Shown piece after piece: positions 50,284 through 59,528 of a stretch of 64,000 bases of DNA. Source of the DNA: Variovorax jilinensis (GTDB lineage: Bacteria; Pseudomonadota; Gammaproteobacteria; Burkholderiales; Burkholderiaceae_C). Both the position numbers and the translations under genes were made by a program. The stretch covers positions 566,001-630,000 of the forward strand of contig NZ_JASZYQ010000002.1 of NCBI RefSeq assembly GCF_030316885.1, given 5' to 3'. The first letter of the stretch is position 1; the number at the start of each line of letters is the position of its first letter. A model generated the notes under the pieces. It was given only the letters and a program-made list of their open reading frames with translations, was not told the origin of the DNA and did not search any database.

Positions 50284-50984
50284 GGCGCGGCCTGCGCCGT
50301 GGCGCGGTTGATCTCGGGCAGCAGCACCTGGCGCCCGAATCGGTTGGCGATGCGGCGGTCGTGACTCACGAACACCAGCGCGCTGTGGCTCGCTTCGCAG
50401 GCCGACAGCAGGACGTCGAGGAAGGCCTCGCGCCGGTCTTCGTCGAGCGCCGAGGTCGGTTCGTCGGCGATCACCAGCTCGGGCTGGCCGATCAATGCAC
50501 GGGCGGCGGCCACGCGCTGCTGCTGGCCCACCGACAGCTGCATCGCCTGCCGCTGCCAGAGCGCGGGCGCGAGGCCCATGCGTTCCAGCAGGCGCCGCGC
50601 CGCCTCGGCGACCGTGCCATCGCGCGAGGCCTGTGCCAGGCGCCGCGACGAGAAGCGGCAAGGCAGCAGCACGTTGTCGAGCACGCTCAGGTAGGGAAGC
50701 AGGTTGAATTGCTGGAACACGTAGCCGACATGGGCAACGCGGCTGCGGTCGCGTGCGCTTGCGGACAACTCGGACCAGTCGTGGCCCAGCAACCGCACCT
50801 GGCCGGCGTCGGCGACCAGAACGCCGGCCAGCAGCGACAGCAGCGTGCTCTTTCCGCAGCCGCTCGGACCGTGCAGGAACACGGCCTCGCCGGCCGTGAC
50901 CTCGAAGCGGTCGATGTCGATGCAGGGAGCGGTCGCGCCCGGCCAGCCGAAGCGCAATCCCTGAGCCGAAAGGACCAGGCTCAC
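50280..50984 (-). CDS. ABC transporter ATP-binding protein, LolD/MacB-like
   Basis: 234 residues, complete. Walker A HGPSGCGKSTLLSLLAG, Q-loop FQQFNLLPYLSV, signature MQLSVGQQQRVAAARAL, Walker B LVIADEPTSALD and H-loop VSHDRRI. The serine-glycine-x-glycine signature is replaced by SVGQQQ, as in many LolD-type ATPases. It starts at a GTG (50984), 8 nt after the DUF2796 gene. It powers the FtsX-like permease downstream. Confidence 0.92.
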   Translation of the reverse strand: MSLVLSAQGLRFGWPGATAPCIDIDRFEVTAGEAVFLHGPSGCGKSTLLSLLAGVLVADAGQVRLLGHDWSELSASARDRSRVAHVGYVFQQFNLLPYLSVLDNVLLPCRFSSRRLAQASRDGTVAEAARRLLERMGLAPALWQRQAMQLSVGQQQRVAAARALIGQPELVIADEPTSALDEDRREAFLDVLLSACEASHSALVFVSHDRRIANRFGRQVLLPEINRATAQAAP

Positions 50985-50991
50985 GGGCGGA

Positions 50992-51549
50992 TCACTTGCT
51001 CCAGGCCAGCCGCGTGGCGGGCCGCCGCAGCGTGCGCTTGAACTGCCCCTGCGGCGCGGCGATCTGGGCCTCGATCTGGCGTGCGCCCTTGAAGGCGTCG
51101 AACAGGTCGACGTCGATGAACTTGGCGGCCACGGTGTTGGTGCAATTGAAGGCGAAGCTGGCGTCGAGGTCGGCATGGCCTTCGGCCGCGCCTTCCTCGC
51201 CCTTGCCGAGCCCGAGCGCGGCCGAATGCAGCGTGACAGGGCCGAGCTTGCAGTTGGCCGCCGGATCGATGCGGAACAGCTCGCCCGCATTGCGCAGCCG
51301 CGCGACGGCCTGGTCGACCGTCTGCTTCTCGGCGTCGGTGCGCGGCGCGCGCTCGAAGCCGATCAGGCTGTCGAGCGGCGTTTCCATGGTGATCACGACG
51401 GTCGGCCCCTCGATCGCGATGTCGAGCCGGATCTGGCCGTGCACGTGGGCGGCGGCGGCCTGGGCCTGCCCGGCGAACCCGAGGGCCAACCCGAGCGCGA
51501 AAGCGGAGGCGAAAAGAACGGAGGTGATCGGCCGTGGTGTCAGGGTCAT
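50992..51549 (-). CDS. DUF2796 (ZrgA-like) periplasmic protein
   Basis: 185 residues. Signal peptide (SVLFASAFALGLALGFAGQAQA) then AHVHGQIRLDIAIEGPTVVI, the DUF2796 start with His-x-His, and METPLDSLIGFERAPRTDAEKQ, DLDASFAFNCTN, KFIDVDLFDAFKG. In Vibrio the ZrgA proteins of this family are zinc-binding periplasmic parts of an ABC importer and carry a long histidine-rich stretch. This protein has only four or five histidines, so either it has a different ligand or binds zinc less avidly. ATGA overlap with the sulfurtransferase stop. Confidence 0.82.
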   Translation of the reverse strand: MTLTPRPITSVLFASAFALGLALGFAGQAQAAAAHVHGQIRLDIAIEGPTVVITMETPLDSLIGFERAPRTDAEKQTVDQAVARLRNAGELFRIDPAANCKLGPVTLHSAALGLGKGEEGAAEGHADLDASFAFNCTNTVAAKFIDVDLFDAFKGARQIEAQIAAPQGQFKRTLRRPATRLAWSK

Positions 51550-52451
51550 GCTTGGGCGCCTTGCCGGGTCGGCAGCCCCGGCGTGTTGCTCCACTCGCTC
51601 CAGCTGCCGGCATAGAGCGCGGTCGGCCCGAGGCCCGCGATCTGCATGGCGAGCAGGTTGGGCACGGCGCTCACGCCGCTGCCGCACTGGTGGACGACCG
51701 TCGCGGGATCCCGGCCCCCCAGCAGCGCCTCGAACTCGGCACGCAGCTGCGCGGCCGGCTTGAACTTGCCGTCGGGGCCGAGGTTCTCGGCGAAGGGCCG
51801 GTTCAGGGCCCCGGGAATGTGACCCGCGATCGGGTCCAGAGGTTCCACTTCGCCGCGGTATCTTGCGGCGGCGCGGGCGTCGATCAGGGTCTGGGCCGGT
51901 TGTTCGAGGTGCGCGGCCACGGTGCGTGTGTCGACCAGCGCGAGCAGCGGCGGGCCTTCGACGAAATTCGACTGGAAGTGGGTCGGTTCGTCGCGGTCCG
52001 TGACGTTGCCGCCCGCGTCCTGCCAGGCCGAAAGCCCGCCGTCGAGCACCGCCACCGCATCGTGGCCCATCCACTTGAGCATCCACCAGAGCCGGCCGCA
52101 GTAGTTCGCGCCGTTGCGGTCGTAGACCACGGCCTGCATGTCGTTGGCGAAGCCCACGCTCGACAGCCAGGCGGCGAAGCGCTCGCGGCTCGGCAGCGGG
52201 TGGCGTCCGCCCGAGGCCGGCGGGCCGTCGTCCTGTGCCACCACCACGCCGTGCGCGCCCGCGACGCCGTGCTTGGCGCTCAGGTCGGTGTCGAGGTTGG
52301 CGTAGACGGCCTCGGGAATGTGGGCGGCGCGGTACTGCCGGGCGCCGGCCTCCGGATTCATGAGGTCGAAGCTGCAGTCGAACAGCATCCGGCGCGAATC
52401 AGCGGCCTGCAGGGCCATCAGTTGTTCGGCGGTGATCAGCGTGGTGTACAT
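51546..52451 (-). CDS. Sulfurtransferase (two-domain rhodanese, mercaptopyruvate-sulfurtransferase-like)
   Basis: 301 residues, two rhodanese domains. The inactive N-domain holds HIPEAVYANLDTDLSAKHG and VYDRNGANYCGRLWWMLKWMGH. The catalytic C-domain has DARAAARYRGEVEPLDPIAG, HIPGALNRPFAENL and the active-site loop CGSGVSAVPN (Cys about 255). The CGSGxxA loop is nearer to mercaptopyruvate sulfurtransferase than to the classical CRxGxT rhodanese. Its stop overlaps the DUF2796 ATG, so it may be co-transcribed with the metal-uptake-like genes. It starts 16 nt after the EamA gene. Confidence 0.92.
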   Translation of the reverse strand: MYTTLITAEQLMALQAADSRRMLFDCSFDLMNPEAGARQYRAAHIPEAVYANLDTDLSAKHGVAGAHGVVVAQDDGPPASGGRHPLPSRERFAAWLSSVGFANDMQAVVYDRNGANYCGRLWWMLKWMGHDAVAVLDGGLSAWQDAGGNVTDRDEPTHFQSNFVEGPPLLALVDTRTVAAHLEQPAQTLIDARAAARYRGEVEPLDPIAGHIPGALNRPFAENLGPDGKFKPAAQLRAEFEALLGGRDPATVVHQCGSGVSAVPNLLAMQIAGLGPTALYAGSWSEWSNTPGLPTRQGAQA

Positions 52452-52467
52452 GGCGCTTCCTTCGTCT

Positions 52468-53400
52468 TCAGTGTTCTTCGGCCGGGGCCTTGGGCAGCGA
52501 ACGCTGGCGCAGCACCGTGGCCGCGATGCCGCTGGCCACGATCAGCGTCATGCCGGCCCAGCCGGCGGCATCGATGCGGTCGCCGAACAGCAGCACGCTG
52601 TAGATGGCCGCGAACACGATGCCCGAGTATTGGAGATTGGCGACCAGCAGCGTGCCGCTCTGCGTCTTGGCTGTCGAGTAGGCGCGCGTCATGCACAGCT
52701 GGCCGAGGGCCGCGAGCACGCCCACCGGCAGCAGCCAGAGCGCATGGCGCCAGGTCCATTCGGACCACGGCGTGGCGTCGCCCAGCAGCGTGGCAGCGCC
52801 GCCCGCGACCGCCGACCCGACCGCGAAATAGAAGACGGTGCGCGCCTCCGGCTCGCCGAGCCGCGACAGCGCCACCACCTGCATGTAGGCGAAGGCGGCC
52901 GTGAGGCCTGACATCAGGCCCAGCATGCCCGCGAAGCCCTGGTTGTCGGCCACCGTGGGCCTGAGCATGAGCACCACGCCGCCGAAGCCTGCCAGTACCG
53001 TGAGCACCAGCGGGCCCTGCAGCGGCGGCCGCGGCAGCTTGCCGTCGCGGCCCGGCACCGGCACCCAGGCGAGCAGCGCGCCGCCGACCAGGAAGGCCGC
53101 GATCCAGACGCTGCTCATGTAGTTGAGGGTCATTGCCGTGGCCAGCGGCATGTGGGCGATGGCGTAGAACCACGAGCCCAGCGAGACCACGCCGATCAGG
53201 CTGCGCCACGCGTGCATTCCTGGATAGCGGGTGGCCAGCGAGACGCCGCGGTTGCGCGCCAGCAGCCACAGGAACACGATGCCGATCAGGCCGCGGTAGA
53301 ACACCAGCTCCGCGCTCGTGAACCAGGCCGAGGCAATCTTCACGCAGACGCCCATGGTGGCGAAGATCAGTGCGCCCAGCACCATCCAGAGCGCTTGCAT
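52468..53400 (-). CDS. EamA-family (DMT) transporter
   Basis: 310 residues with ten hydrophobic segments in two repeats of five; the first starts MVLGALIFATMGVCVKIASA and has YRGLIGIVFLWLLARN, the second repeats with GLTAAFAYMQVVALSRLGE. These are EamA features. Substrates are varied (amino acids, riboflavin, drugs). It lies 30 bp after the Rieske gene and 16 nt before the sulfurtransferase gene, all on the minus strand, so the whole run from the Rieske gene could be one operon. Confidence 0.88.
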   Translation of the reverse strand: MQALWMVLGALIFATMGVCVKIASAWFTSAELVFYRGLIGIVFLWLLARNRGVSLATRYPGMHAWRSLIGVVSLGSWFYAIAHMPLATAMTLNYMSSVWIAAFLVGGALLAWVPVPGRDGKLPRPPLQGPLVLTVLAGFGGVVLMLRPTVADNQGFAGMLGLMSGLTAAFAYMQVVALSRLGEPEARTVFYFAVGSAVAGGAATLLGDATPWSEWTWRHALWLLPVGVLAALGQLCMTRAYSTAKTQSGTLLVANLQYSGIVFAAIYSVLLFGDRIDAAGWAGMTLIVASGIAATVLRQRSLPKAPAEEH

Positions 53401-53430
53401 CGTGCGTTCAGGCTTTCCGGAAGTGGCGGC

Positions 53431-54573
53431 TCAGGGCAGGGGGCGCATCTCGCGCCGGTACCACTCGTGGAACTGCTGCATGCCGTCTTCCATCGGGCTC
53501 TGGTAGGGGCCGCTCTCGTCGTCGCCGCGCATCATCAGTGCGCGGCGGCCGGCGTCCATGCGCTCGGCGATCTCGTCGTCCTCGACGCAGGTCTCCATGT
53601 AGGCGGCCTGCTGGGCCTCGACGAACTCGCGCTCGAAGGCGACGATCTCCTCGGGGTAGAAGAACTCCACCATGTTGAGCGTCTTCTGCGGCCCGAGCGG
53701 ATGCAGCGTCGACACCGTGAGCACGTGCGGATACCACTCGACCATGACGTGCGGGAAGTAGCTGAGCCAGATGGCGCCGTACTTGGGCGGCTTGCCGTCG
53801 CGGTACGACAGCAGCTGCTCCTGCCAGCGCTGGTAGACCGGGCTGCCGGCGCGGCCCAGCCGGTTGGCGACACCCACGGTCTGGACCGAGAAGTGATGGC
53901 CGAATTCCCAGCGCAGGTCCTCGCAGGTCACGAAGCTGCCGAGCCCCGGATGAAACGGCCCGACGTGGTAGTCCTCGAGGTAGACCTCGATGAAGGTCTT
54001 CCAGTTGTAGTTGCACTCGTGCAGCTCGACCCGGTCGAGTGCATAGCCTTCGAAATCGAGATCGGCGCGCGGGCCGAGCCGTGCCAGGTCGGAAGCAACA
54101 TCGCGGCCGCGGCCGTCGGGGCCCTGCTCGAACAGCAGTCCGTTCCATTCGGTGAGCGGGTAGTTGTGAAGGTTGAGGCAGGGGTCCTGCTCGAAGTGCG
54201 GTGCGCCGATGAGCGTGCCGGTGGTGCGGTTGTCGGCGGCGGCGTAGGTCCAGCGGTGCAGCGGGCAGACGATGTTGCCGCCCGAGCGCGCGTCGAGCTG
54301 GCCGCGGCCCTGGAGGATCAGCGCCTGCCTGTGGCGGCAGACGTTGGAGATCAGCTCGACGCCCTTGGGCGTGTGGACCAGCGCACGGCCGTGCTGTTCC
54401 TGCGGCAGGGTGTGGAAGTTGCCGGGCTCGGGCACGGCGAGTCGATGGCCGACATAGCGCGGCCCATGGGCGAAGAGCGTTTGCAGCTCGCGGGCGTAGA
54501 GCGCCTCGTCGAAGTACGCGGAAACCGGAAGTTGGCTCGAGGCCTGCTGCAGTTGAAGACTTAAATCAGACAT
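53431..54573 (-). CDS. Rieske-type aromatic-ring-hydroxylating oxygenase, alpha subunit
   Basis: 380 residues. The Rieske centre is Cys79-x-His81 (NVCRHRQ) and Cys103-x2-His106 (VCPLHRW). The mononuclear iron site is in FIEVYLEDYHVGPFHPG, with His203 and His208 as likely ligands. The overall size and the final ALMMRGDDESGPYQS resemble the choline-monooxygenase / GbcA branch. No reductase is adjacent. Its position beside xseB-ispA-dxs is conserved in related bacteria, and it may act on an isoprenoid or quinone precursor, but the substrate is unknown. A -10-like TACAAT on the minus strand (54702-54707) suggests a leader of about 120 nt. Confidence 0.9.
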   Translation of the reverse strand: MSDLSLQLQQASSQLPVSAYFDEALYARELQTLFAHGPRYVGHRLAVPEPGNFHTLPQEQHGRALVHTPKGVELISNVCRHRQALILQGRGQLDARSGGNIVCPLHRWTYAAADNRTTGTLIGAPHFEQDPCLNLHNYPLTEWNGLLFEQGPDGRGRDVASDLARLGPRADLDFEGYALDRVELHECNYNWKTFIEVYLEDYHVGPFHPGLGSFVTCEDLRWEFGHHFSVQTVGVANRLGRAGSPVYQRWQEQLLSYRDGKPPKYGAIWLSYFPHVMVEWYPHVLTVSTLHPLGPQKTLNMVEFFYPEEIVAFEREFVEAQQAAYMETCVEDDEIAERMDAGRRALMMRGDDESGPYQSPMEDGMQQFHEWYRREMRPLP

Positions 54574-54701
54574 GGGTGACCTGACCAAGCTCCCCACAGG
54601 GAGAGAGAAAAGAAAAGAGCGGAGCGAGCCCGTCGAGAGGGCGACGGCGTCGGCAGGGTCCGAAGGAAGGCCGGCGCCTGCCGGTCCGAAAGGGAGTGAC
54701 G

Positions 54702-54707
54702 ATTGTA
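54702..54707 (-). promoter_or_regulatory. -10-like TACAAT for the Rieske gene
   Basis: TACAAT followed by C and G on the minus strand, 129 bp before the Rieske ATG, in the divergent gap to xseB. Position and -35 are uncertain. Confidence 0.3.
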
Positions 54708-54736
54708 CCCTTGGGCAGCGATCCGGGCCCCCGCCC

Positions 54737-54742
54737 TAAAAT
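54737..54742 (+). promoter_or_regulatory. -10-like TAAAAT for xseB-ispA-dxs
   Basis: TAAAAT followed by GGCCGG, 26 nt before the xseB ATG; the only good -10 in the divergent region on this strand. Confidence 0.4.
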
Positions 54743-54768
54743 GGCCGGTTTCACCCACGATCCGTCGA

Positions 54769-55017
54769 ATGTCCAAGCAGCCATCTTCTCCCACGCCCGA
54801 CACCGGTGCGTTGCCCGCGAGCTACGAAGCGGGGCTGCAGGAACTCGAGCAGCTCGTGACCCAGCTCGAGTCGGGCCAGCTGCCGCTCGACCAGCTGCTC
54901 GGCAGCTACCAGCGCGGCGCGGCGCTGCTCGCGTTCTGCCGCGACCGGCTGCAGGCCGTGGAAGACCAGATCAAGGTGCTCGACGCGGGCAGCCTCAAGG
55001 TCTGGGCCGCCGAATGA
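54769..55017 (+). CDS. xseB: Exodeoxyribonuclease VII small subunit
   Basis: 82 residues with the XseB helix pair: [20 protein letters not shown] and [19 protein letters not shown], then [12 protein letters not shown]. XseB coats XseA to form exonuclease VII, which degrades single-stranded DNA. The ATG at 54769 gives the normal length. xseB-ispA-dxs is a conserved proteobacterial order. Its stop overlaps the ispA ATG by 4 nt. Confidence 0.96.
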   Translation: MSKQPSSPTPDTGALPASYEAGLQELEQLVTQLESGQLPLDQLLGSYQRGAALLAFCRDRLQAVEDQIKVLDAGSLKVWAAE

Positions 55018-55934
55018 GGGCCGGCGACAGCCTGCGCTGGCCTGCGTCCCGACTGGCCACCTGGAGCGAGCCCCACCTGGCACGGGTCGAGGCGGCGCTG
55101 TCGCGCTGGGTCGGCATCGATGCGCCGGTGGCGCTCGGCGACGCGATGCGCTATGCGGTGCTCGACGGCGGCAAGCGGCTGCGGCCGCTGCTGGTGTTGG
55201 CGGCTGCCGAGGCGGTCGGCGGCCAGTCCGGGGCCGCGCTGCGCGCCGCCTGCGCGTCCGAGCTGATCCACGCCTATTCGCTGGTGCACGACGACCTGCC
55301 CTGCATGGACAACGACGTGCTGCGGCGCGGCAAGCCCACCGTGCACGTGAAGTTCGGAGAAGCCGATGCCCTGCTGGCAGGCGACGCGCTGCAGGCGCTG
55401 GCCTTCGAGCTGCTCACGCCCGACGGCGACGAGGTGCCGGCCGCGGTGCAGGCGCGCCTGTGCCGCCTGCTGGCCCGCGCCGCCGGCAGCCAGGGCATGG
55501 CGGGCGGCCAGGCCATCGACCTCGCGAGCGTCGGCCGGGCGCTCGACGAGCCGCAGCTGCGCGAGATGCATCGCCTGAAGACCGGCGCGCTGCTGCAGGG
55601 CAGCGTCGAGATGGGCGCGGCCTGCAGCGGCGAAGCCACCGCACCCGCGGCGCTGGCGGCGCTGCGCGACTATGGCGCCGCGATCGGCCTCGCATTCCAG
55701 GTGGTCGACGACATCCTCGACGTGATCGCCGATTCGGCCACGCTCGGCAAGACCGCCGGCAAGGATGCCGCGAGCGACAAGCCTACCTACGTCTCGCTGC
55801 TGGGCCTGGACGGCGCACGCTCGCGGGCCGACGAACTGCTGGGCCAGGCGCTGGCCGCCCTCGATCGCAGCACGCTCGCCGACACGGGTGCGCTGCGCGC
55901 ACTGGCTTACATGGTCGTGGACCGCGACCGATAA
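55014..55934 (+). CDS. ispA: Farnesyl-diphosphate synthase (polyprenyl synthetase)
   Basis: 306 residues with both aspartate-rich motifs: [14 protein letters not shown] (first, FARM, DDx4D) and [11 protein letters not shown] (second, SARM), plus [11 protein letters not shown] and the [10 protein letters not shown] segment. The residue before the FARM is consistent with a farnesyl-length product. It makes farnesyl diphosphate for quinones, undecaprenyl and hopanoid chains. Coupled to xseB by ATGA overlap and followed by dxs. Confidence 0.95.
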   Translation: MRAGDSLRWPASRLATWSEPHLARVEAALSRWVGIDAPVALGDAMRYAVLDGGKRLRPLLVLAAAEAVGGQSGAALRAACASELIHAYSLVHDDLPCMDNDVLRRGKPTVHVKFGEADALLAGDALQALAFELLTPDGDEVPAAVQARLCRLLARAAGSQGMAGGQAIDLASVGRALDEPQLREMHRLKTGALLQGSVEMGAACSGEATAPAALAALRDYGAAIGLAFQVVDDILDVIADSATLGKTAGKDAASDKPTYVSLLGLDGARSRADELLGQALAALDRSTLADTGALRALAYMVVDRDR

Positions 55935-55959
55935 CAAGAGACCTCCCTTTCTCCTCTTC

Positions 55960-57804
55960 ATGGCTCCGCTGCTCCCCACCATCCACGACCCCTCCGCGCT
56001 GCGCTCGCTCGACCGCCTGCAGCTCAAGCAACTGGCCGACGAGGTGCGCACCTGCGTGCTGGACAACGTCTCGCGCACCGGCGGCCACCTGAGCTCGAAC
56101 CTCGGCACGGTCGAACTCACGGTCGCGCTGCACCATGTCTTCAACACGCCTCACGACCGCCTGGTGTGGGACGTGGGCCACCAGACCTACCCGCACAAGA
56201 TCCTCACCGGACGGCGCGAGCGCATGCCGAGCCTGCGCCAGCTCGGCGGCATCTCGGGCTTTCCGCAGCGCAGCGAGAGCGAGTACGACACCTTCGGCAC
56301 CGCCCATTCGTCGACCAGCATCTCGGCCGCGCTCGGCATGGCGATGGCCGCCAAGCAGAAGGGCGAGGACCGCCATTCGATCGCGATCATCGGCGACGGC
56401 GCGCTGACCGCGGGCATGGCCTTCGAGGCCCTGAACAACGCGGGCGTCTGCGATTGCAAGCTGCTCGTGATCCTCAACGACAACGACATGTCGATCAGCC
56501 CCCCGGTGGGCGCGCTCAACCGCTACCTCGCGCAGCTGATGAGCGGCAACTTCTATGCGGCTGCCAAGAACGTCGGCAAGAGCGTGCTGCGCGCGGCGCC
56601 CCCGCTGTTCGAGCTGGCCAAGCGCTTCGAGCAGCATGCCAAGGGCATGGTGGTGCCGGCGACGCTGTTCGAGCAGTTCGGCTTCAACTACGTCGGCCCG
56701 ATCGACGGCCACGACCTCGACTCGCTGGTGCCCACGCTCGAGAACCTCAAGCATCTCGACGGCCCTCAGTTCCTGCACGTGGTCACGAAGAAGGGCCAGG
56801 GCTACAAGCTGGCCGAGGCCGATCCGGTGGCCTACCACGGCCCCTCGAAGTTCGACCCTGCGGTCGGCCTCGTGAAGCCCGCGACGGCGCCGAAGCAGAC
56901 CTTCACGCAGGTCTTCGGCCAGTGGCTGTGCGACATGGCGGCGCAGGACGGCCGGCTGGTCGGCATCACGCCCGCCATGCGCGAAGGCTCGGGGCTGGTC
57001 GAGTTCGAACAGCGCTTTCCCGATCGCTACTACGACGTCGGCATCGCCGAGCAGCATGCCGTGACCTTTGCCGCGGGCCTGGCCTGCGAGGGCCTGAAGC
57101 CGGTGGTTGCCATCTACTCGACCTTCCTGCAGCGCGCCTACGATCAGCTGATCCACGACGTCGCGATCCAGAACCTGCCGGTGGTGTTCGCGCTCGACCG
57201 CGCGGGCCTGGTCGGTGCCGACGGCGCGACGCACGCGGGTGCCTACGACATCCCGTTCCTGCGCTGCATCCCGAACATGAGCGTGGCCTGCCCGGCCGAC
57301 GAGGCCGAATGCCGGCAGCTGCTGTCGACCGCCTATGGGCAGTCGCATCCGGTGGCGGTGCGCTATCCGCGCGGCGCCGGTGCCGGCGTGACGCCGCACC
57401 TCACGCTCGACGAACTGCCCTTCGGCAAGGGCGAGATCCGGCGCCAGGGCCAGCGCATCGCGATCTTGGCCTTCGGCACGCTGCTCTATCCGGCGCTCGC
57501 GGCGGCCGAGGCGCTCGACGCCACCGTGGTCAACATGCGCTGGGCCAAGCCGCTCGATGTCGAACTGATGTTGAAGGTGGCAGCCACGCACGAGTCGATC
57601 GTGACGCTCGAGGAGGGTGCGATCCTGGGCGGCGCGGGCAGTGCGGTGCTCGAGGCCCTGCAGGCGGCGGGCCTGTCGAATCCGGTGCTGCAGCTGGGGC
57701 TGCCGGACCGCTTCATCGAACATGGCGATCCGGCCAAGCTGCTTGCGGGCATCGGGCTCGATGCCGCGGGCATCGAGGCATCGATCCGGAAGCGCTTTTC
57801 CTGA
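55960..57804 (+). CDS. dxs: 1-deoxy-D-xylulose-5-phosphate synthase
   Basis: 614 residues, full length. TPP motifs are [18 protein letters not shown] and [28 protein letters not shown], and the transketolase pyrimidine domain has [33 protein letters not shown] and [19 protein letters not shown] condenses pyruvate and glyceraldehyde 3-phosphate, the first step of the MEP isoprenoid pathway. It begins 25 nt after ispA, with which it feeds the same pathway. A hairpin GCCCAGG-GAGG-CCTGGGC (57810-57827) follows, without a U-tract. Confidence 0.98.
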   Translation: MAPLLPTIHDPSALRSLDRLQLKQLADEVRTCVLDNVSRTGGHLSSNLGTVELTVALHHVFNTPHDRLVWDVGHQTYPHKILTGRRERMPSLRQLGGISGFPQRSESEYDTFGTAHSSTSISAALGMAMAAKQKGEDRHSIAIIGDGALTAGMAFEALNNAGVCDCKLLVILNDNDMSISPPVGALNRYLAQLMSGNFYAAAKNVGKSVLRAAPPLFELAKRFEQHAKGMVVPATLFEQFGFNYVGPIDGHDLDSLVPTLENLKHLDGPQFLHVVTKKGQGYKLAEADPVAYHGPSKFDPAVGLVKPATAPKQTFTQVFGQWLCDMAAQDGRLVGITPAMREGSGLVEFEQRFPDRYYDVGIAEQHAVTFAAGLACEGLKPVVAIYSTFLQRAYDQLIHDVAIQNLPVVFALDRAGLVGADGATHAGAYDIPFLRCIPNMSVACPADEAECRQLLSTAYGQSHPVAVRYPRGAGAGVTPHLTLDELPFGKGEIRRQGQRIAILAFGTLLYPALAAAEALDATVVNMRWAKPLDVELMLKVAATHESIVTLEEGAILGGAGSAVLEALQAAGLSNPVLQLGLPDRFIEHGDPAKLLAGIGLDAAGIEASIRKRFS

Positions 57805-57888
57805 TTCCTGCCCAGGGAGGCCTGGGCATGCCTGGCTGTACAGTCCCGGGCTCGGAGGGAAGACCCTCGCAGAGCCCGGAGCGACGCC

Positions 57889-58698
57889 ATGAATCAAGCA
57901 CAGGAATCGTCCGCAGATCCTCGCGGAGAAGCGGCCCTCTGCCGCATCGACCCCTCGTCGATCAAGGCGTTGACCTTCGACATGCAGGGCAGCCTGCTCG
58001 ACTTCTACGCCACGATCGTCGATGCAGGCACGAAGCTGACCGGCAGCCGCGGCGTCGACGTGGATTGGACCGACGTCCTGGACCGGTGGCGCAAGGCCTA
58101 TCGGGTTCAGCTGGACGGCATCCTGGCCGGTGCGATTCCCTGGACGACCACCGACAGCATCTATCGGCGCACGCTCGATGGCCTTCTGGGCGAGGTCGAC
58201 TGGGGCAGCGTGCTCTCGCCTGGGGACCGCGACGAATTGAGCGCCGCATGGTCGATCCTGAAACCGTGGCCCGATACGCGGCCCGGACTTCTGCAGCTTC
58301 GCGAGCGCTTCAAGTTGTCGACCCTGTCGAACGGTTCGATGGCTTCGATCGTCAACATCGTCAAGACGCACGACCTGCCGTTCGACTGCGTCCTGACTGC
58401 GGAACTGGTCAGCTCGTCGAAGCCGGACCCCCGGGTGTACGCATTGGCGCAGAAGTCGCTGGGCTTGCGTGCCGACGAGATCCTCATGGTCGCGTGCCAC
58501 AAGTACGACCTGGCCGCCGCGAAGAAATTCGGCTTCAAGGTGGCCTTCATTCCGCGGCCCCTGGAGTTCGGACCCCGCGGCCAGGTGGATGTCGGTGCGG
58601 AGACCTACTTCGACGTCATGGCCCCGAGCCTGGTCGACCTGGCCCGCCTGCTGGCGGCGGAGTCCGCGCAGGGCGCTATCGGCGAAACCAGATCCTGA
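57889..58698 (+). CDS. HAD-superfamily hydrolase, haloacid-dehalogenase type II-like
   Basis: 269 residues. Motif I is LTFDMQGSLLDFY (nucleophile Asp about 31; the usual GTL is GSL), motif II STLSNGSMASIV, motif III SSSKPDPRVYALA, and motif IV region ACHKYDLAAAKKFGF. The cap follows motif I (residues about 45-115), as in class I HAD. This is the 2-haloacid dehalogenase group by layout, but halide-binding residues cannot be confirmed. GGAG precedes the ATG. Its 3' end overlaps the convergent membrane protein gene by 23 bp. Confidence 0.88.
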   Translation: MNQAQESSADPRGEAALCRIDPSSIKALTFDMQGSLLDFYATIVDAGTKLTGSRGVDVDWTDVLDRWRKAYRVQLDGILAGAIPWTTTDSIYRRTLDGLLGEVDWGSVLSPGDRDELSAAWSILKPWPDTRPGLLQLRERFKLSTLSNGSMASIVNIVKTHDLPFDCVLTAELVSSSKPDPRVYALAQKSLGLRADEILMVACHKYDLAAAKKFGFKVAFIPRPLEFGPRGQVDVGAETYFDVMAPSLVDLARLLAAESAQGAIGETRS

Positions 58699-59032
58699 AC
58701 GTCACGTACATCGCATAGCCGAGGCCGAGCACCATCCACGCCATGTAGAACATGTTGGCCCAGTAGTCGCCAGCATGCGCCGCCAGGGTGTAGACCTGCG
58801 TCTTGCAACCCCTGCCCAGGCAGGACACCTCACCCTGGATCAGCGCGCGCATCAAGCCGAACAGGAGCACGCACGCGACGACAGCGGACATCAGGAAGCC
58901 CACCGGACCCAGCAATCCCTGGGTGAGCTCGCCGCGTTCGTCGCGGTACCCCTTGCGCAGCAGCTTCTGCCCGAACCTGTACCAGGCGAATCCGAGCAGG
59001 AGCATCAGGGCGTAGTAGAGGACGCTACGCAT
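58676..59032 (-). CDS. Small integral membrane protein, unknown function
   Basis: 118 residues with three hydrophobic segments (VLYYALMLLLGFAWYRFG, GFLMSAVVACVLLFGLMRAL, YWANMFYMAWMVLGLGYAM), plus two cysteines in EVSCLGRGCKTQ. No family recognised. Its ATG at 59032 overlaps the RNase H-like gene stop by 8 bp, so it may be translationally coupled, and its 3' end overlaps the HAD gene. Orthologues would be needed to judge if it is real; hydrophobic periodicity is convincing. Confidence 0.65.
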   Translation of the reverse strand: MRSVLYYALMLLLGFAWYRFGQKLLRKGYRDERGELTQGLLGPVGFLMSAVVACVLLFGLMRALIQGEVSCLGRGCKTQVYTLAAHAGDYWANMFYMAWMVLGLGYAMYVTFRIWFRR

Positions 59033-59474
59033 TGCGCTGACGCCGTTTCCCGGCCGGCTTGACGACGCGATCGCAGTCGAGCCCCAACGCTGCGCGCGCG
59101 AGTGCATCGGCTTCTGCGTTGCGATGGCGCGGTATCCACACCAGGGTCGCCTGGTCGAACGAATCGAGCAGTGCGCGTGCCTCGTCGAACAAGGCGGCGA
59201 GCCGGGGGATCGGTCGCGCCGTGCGGCTGCCGACCTGTTCGACGACGACGCTGTTGTCGCAGTGGATGCGCAGCGTGTCTGCCCCGCGCAGCTTCAGCTC
59301 GTGGAGCGTCGCGAGCAGGGCGCGCAACTCCGCCTCGTTGTTGCAGCCGCTCTCGCGCGCTGCGTGAGACAGCGTGTGGCGCGTTCCGTCGGGCTCGGTG
59401 AACACGGCCCCGAGCCCGATGCGACCGGGGTTGGGCACGGCGCTGCCGTCGCAGTAGGCAAGCCACGGGGTCAT
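59025..59474 (-). CDS. Ribonuclease HI-family protein
   Basis: 149 residues. The RNase H carboxylates are visible: Asp9 in YCDGSAVPNPG, Glu in NNEAELRALLATL, Asp in HCDNSVVVEQVG, and Asp in PRHRNAEADALARAAL. This is the RnhA-like (Ribonuclease HI superfamily) subtype with a divergent handle region. It cleaves RNA in RNA/DNA hybrids. The C-terminus is Lys/Arg-rich. It begins at an ATG at 59474 and is coupled to the membrane protein gene. Confidence 0.88.
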   Translation of the reverse strand: MTPWLAYCDGSAVPNPGRIGLGAVFTEPDGTRHTLSHAARESGCNNEAELRALLATLHELKLRGADTLRIHCDNSVVVEQVGSRTARPIPRLAALFDEARALLDSFDQATLVWIPRHRNAEADALARAALGLDCDRVVKPAGKRRQRNA

Positions 59475-59528
59475 GGGCGAGTTCCGCTCGTGGCTGCCAT
59501 CGATCCTGCGACTGCGCCGGCTCCGGGG

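Noticed and set aside
55783-58500. Minus-strand 905-codon ORF antisense to dxs and the HAD gene
   Set aside because: Composition (Arg, His, Ala, Gly, Asp-rich) and lack of motifs mark it as a shadow of dxs.
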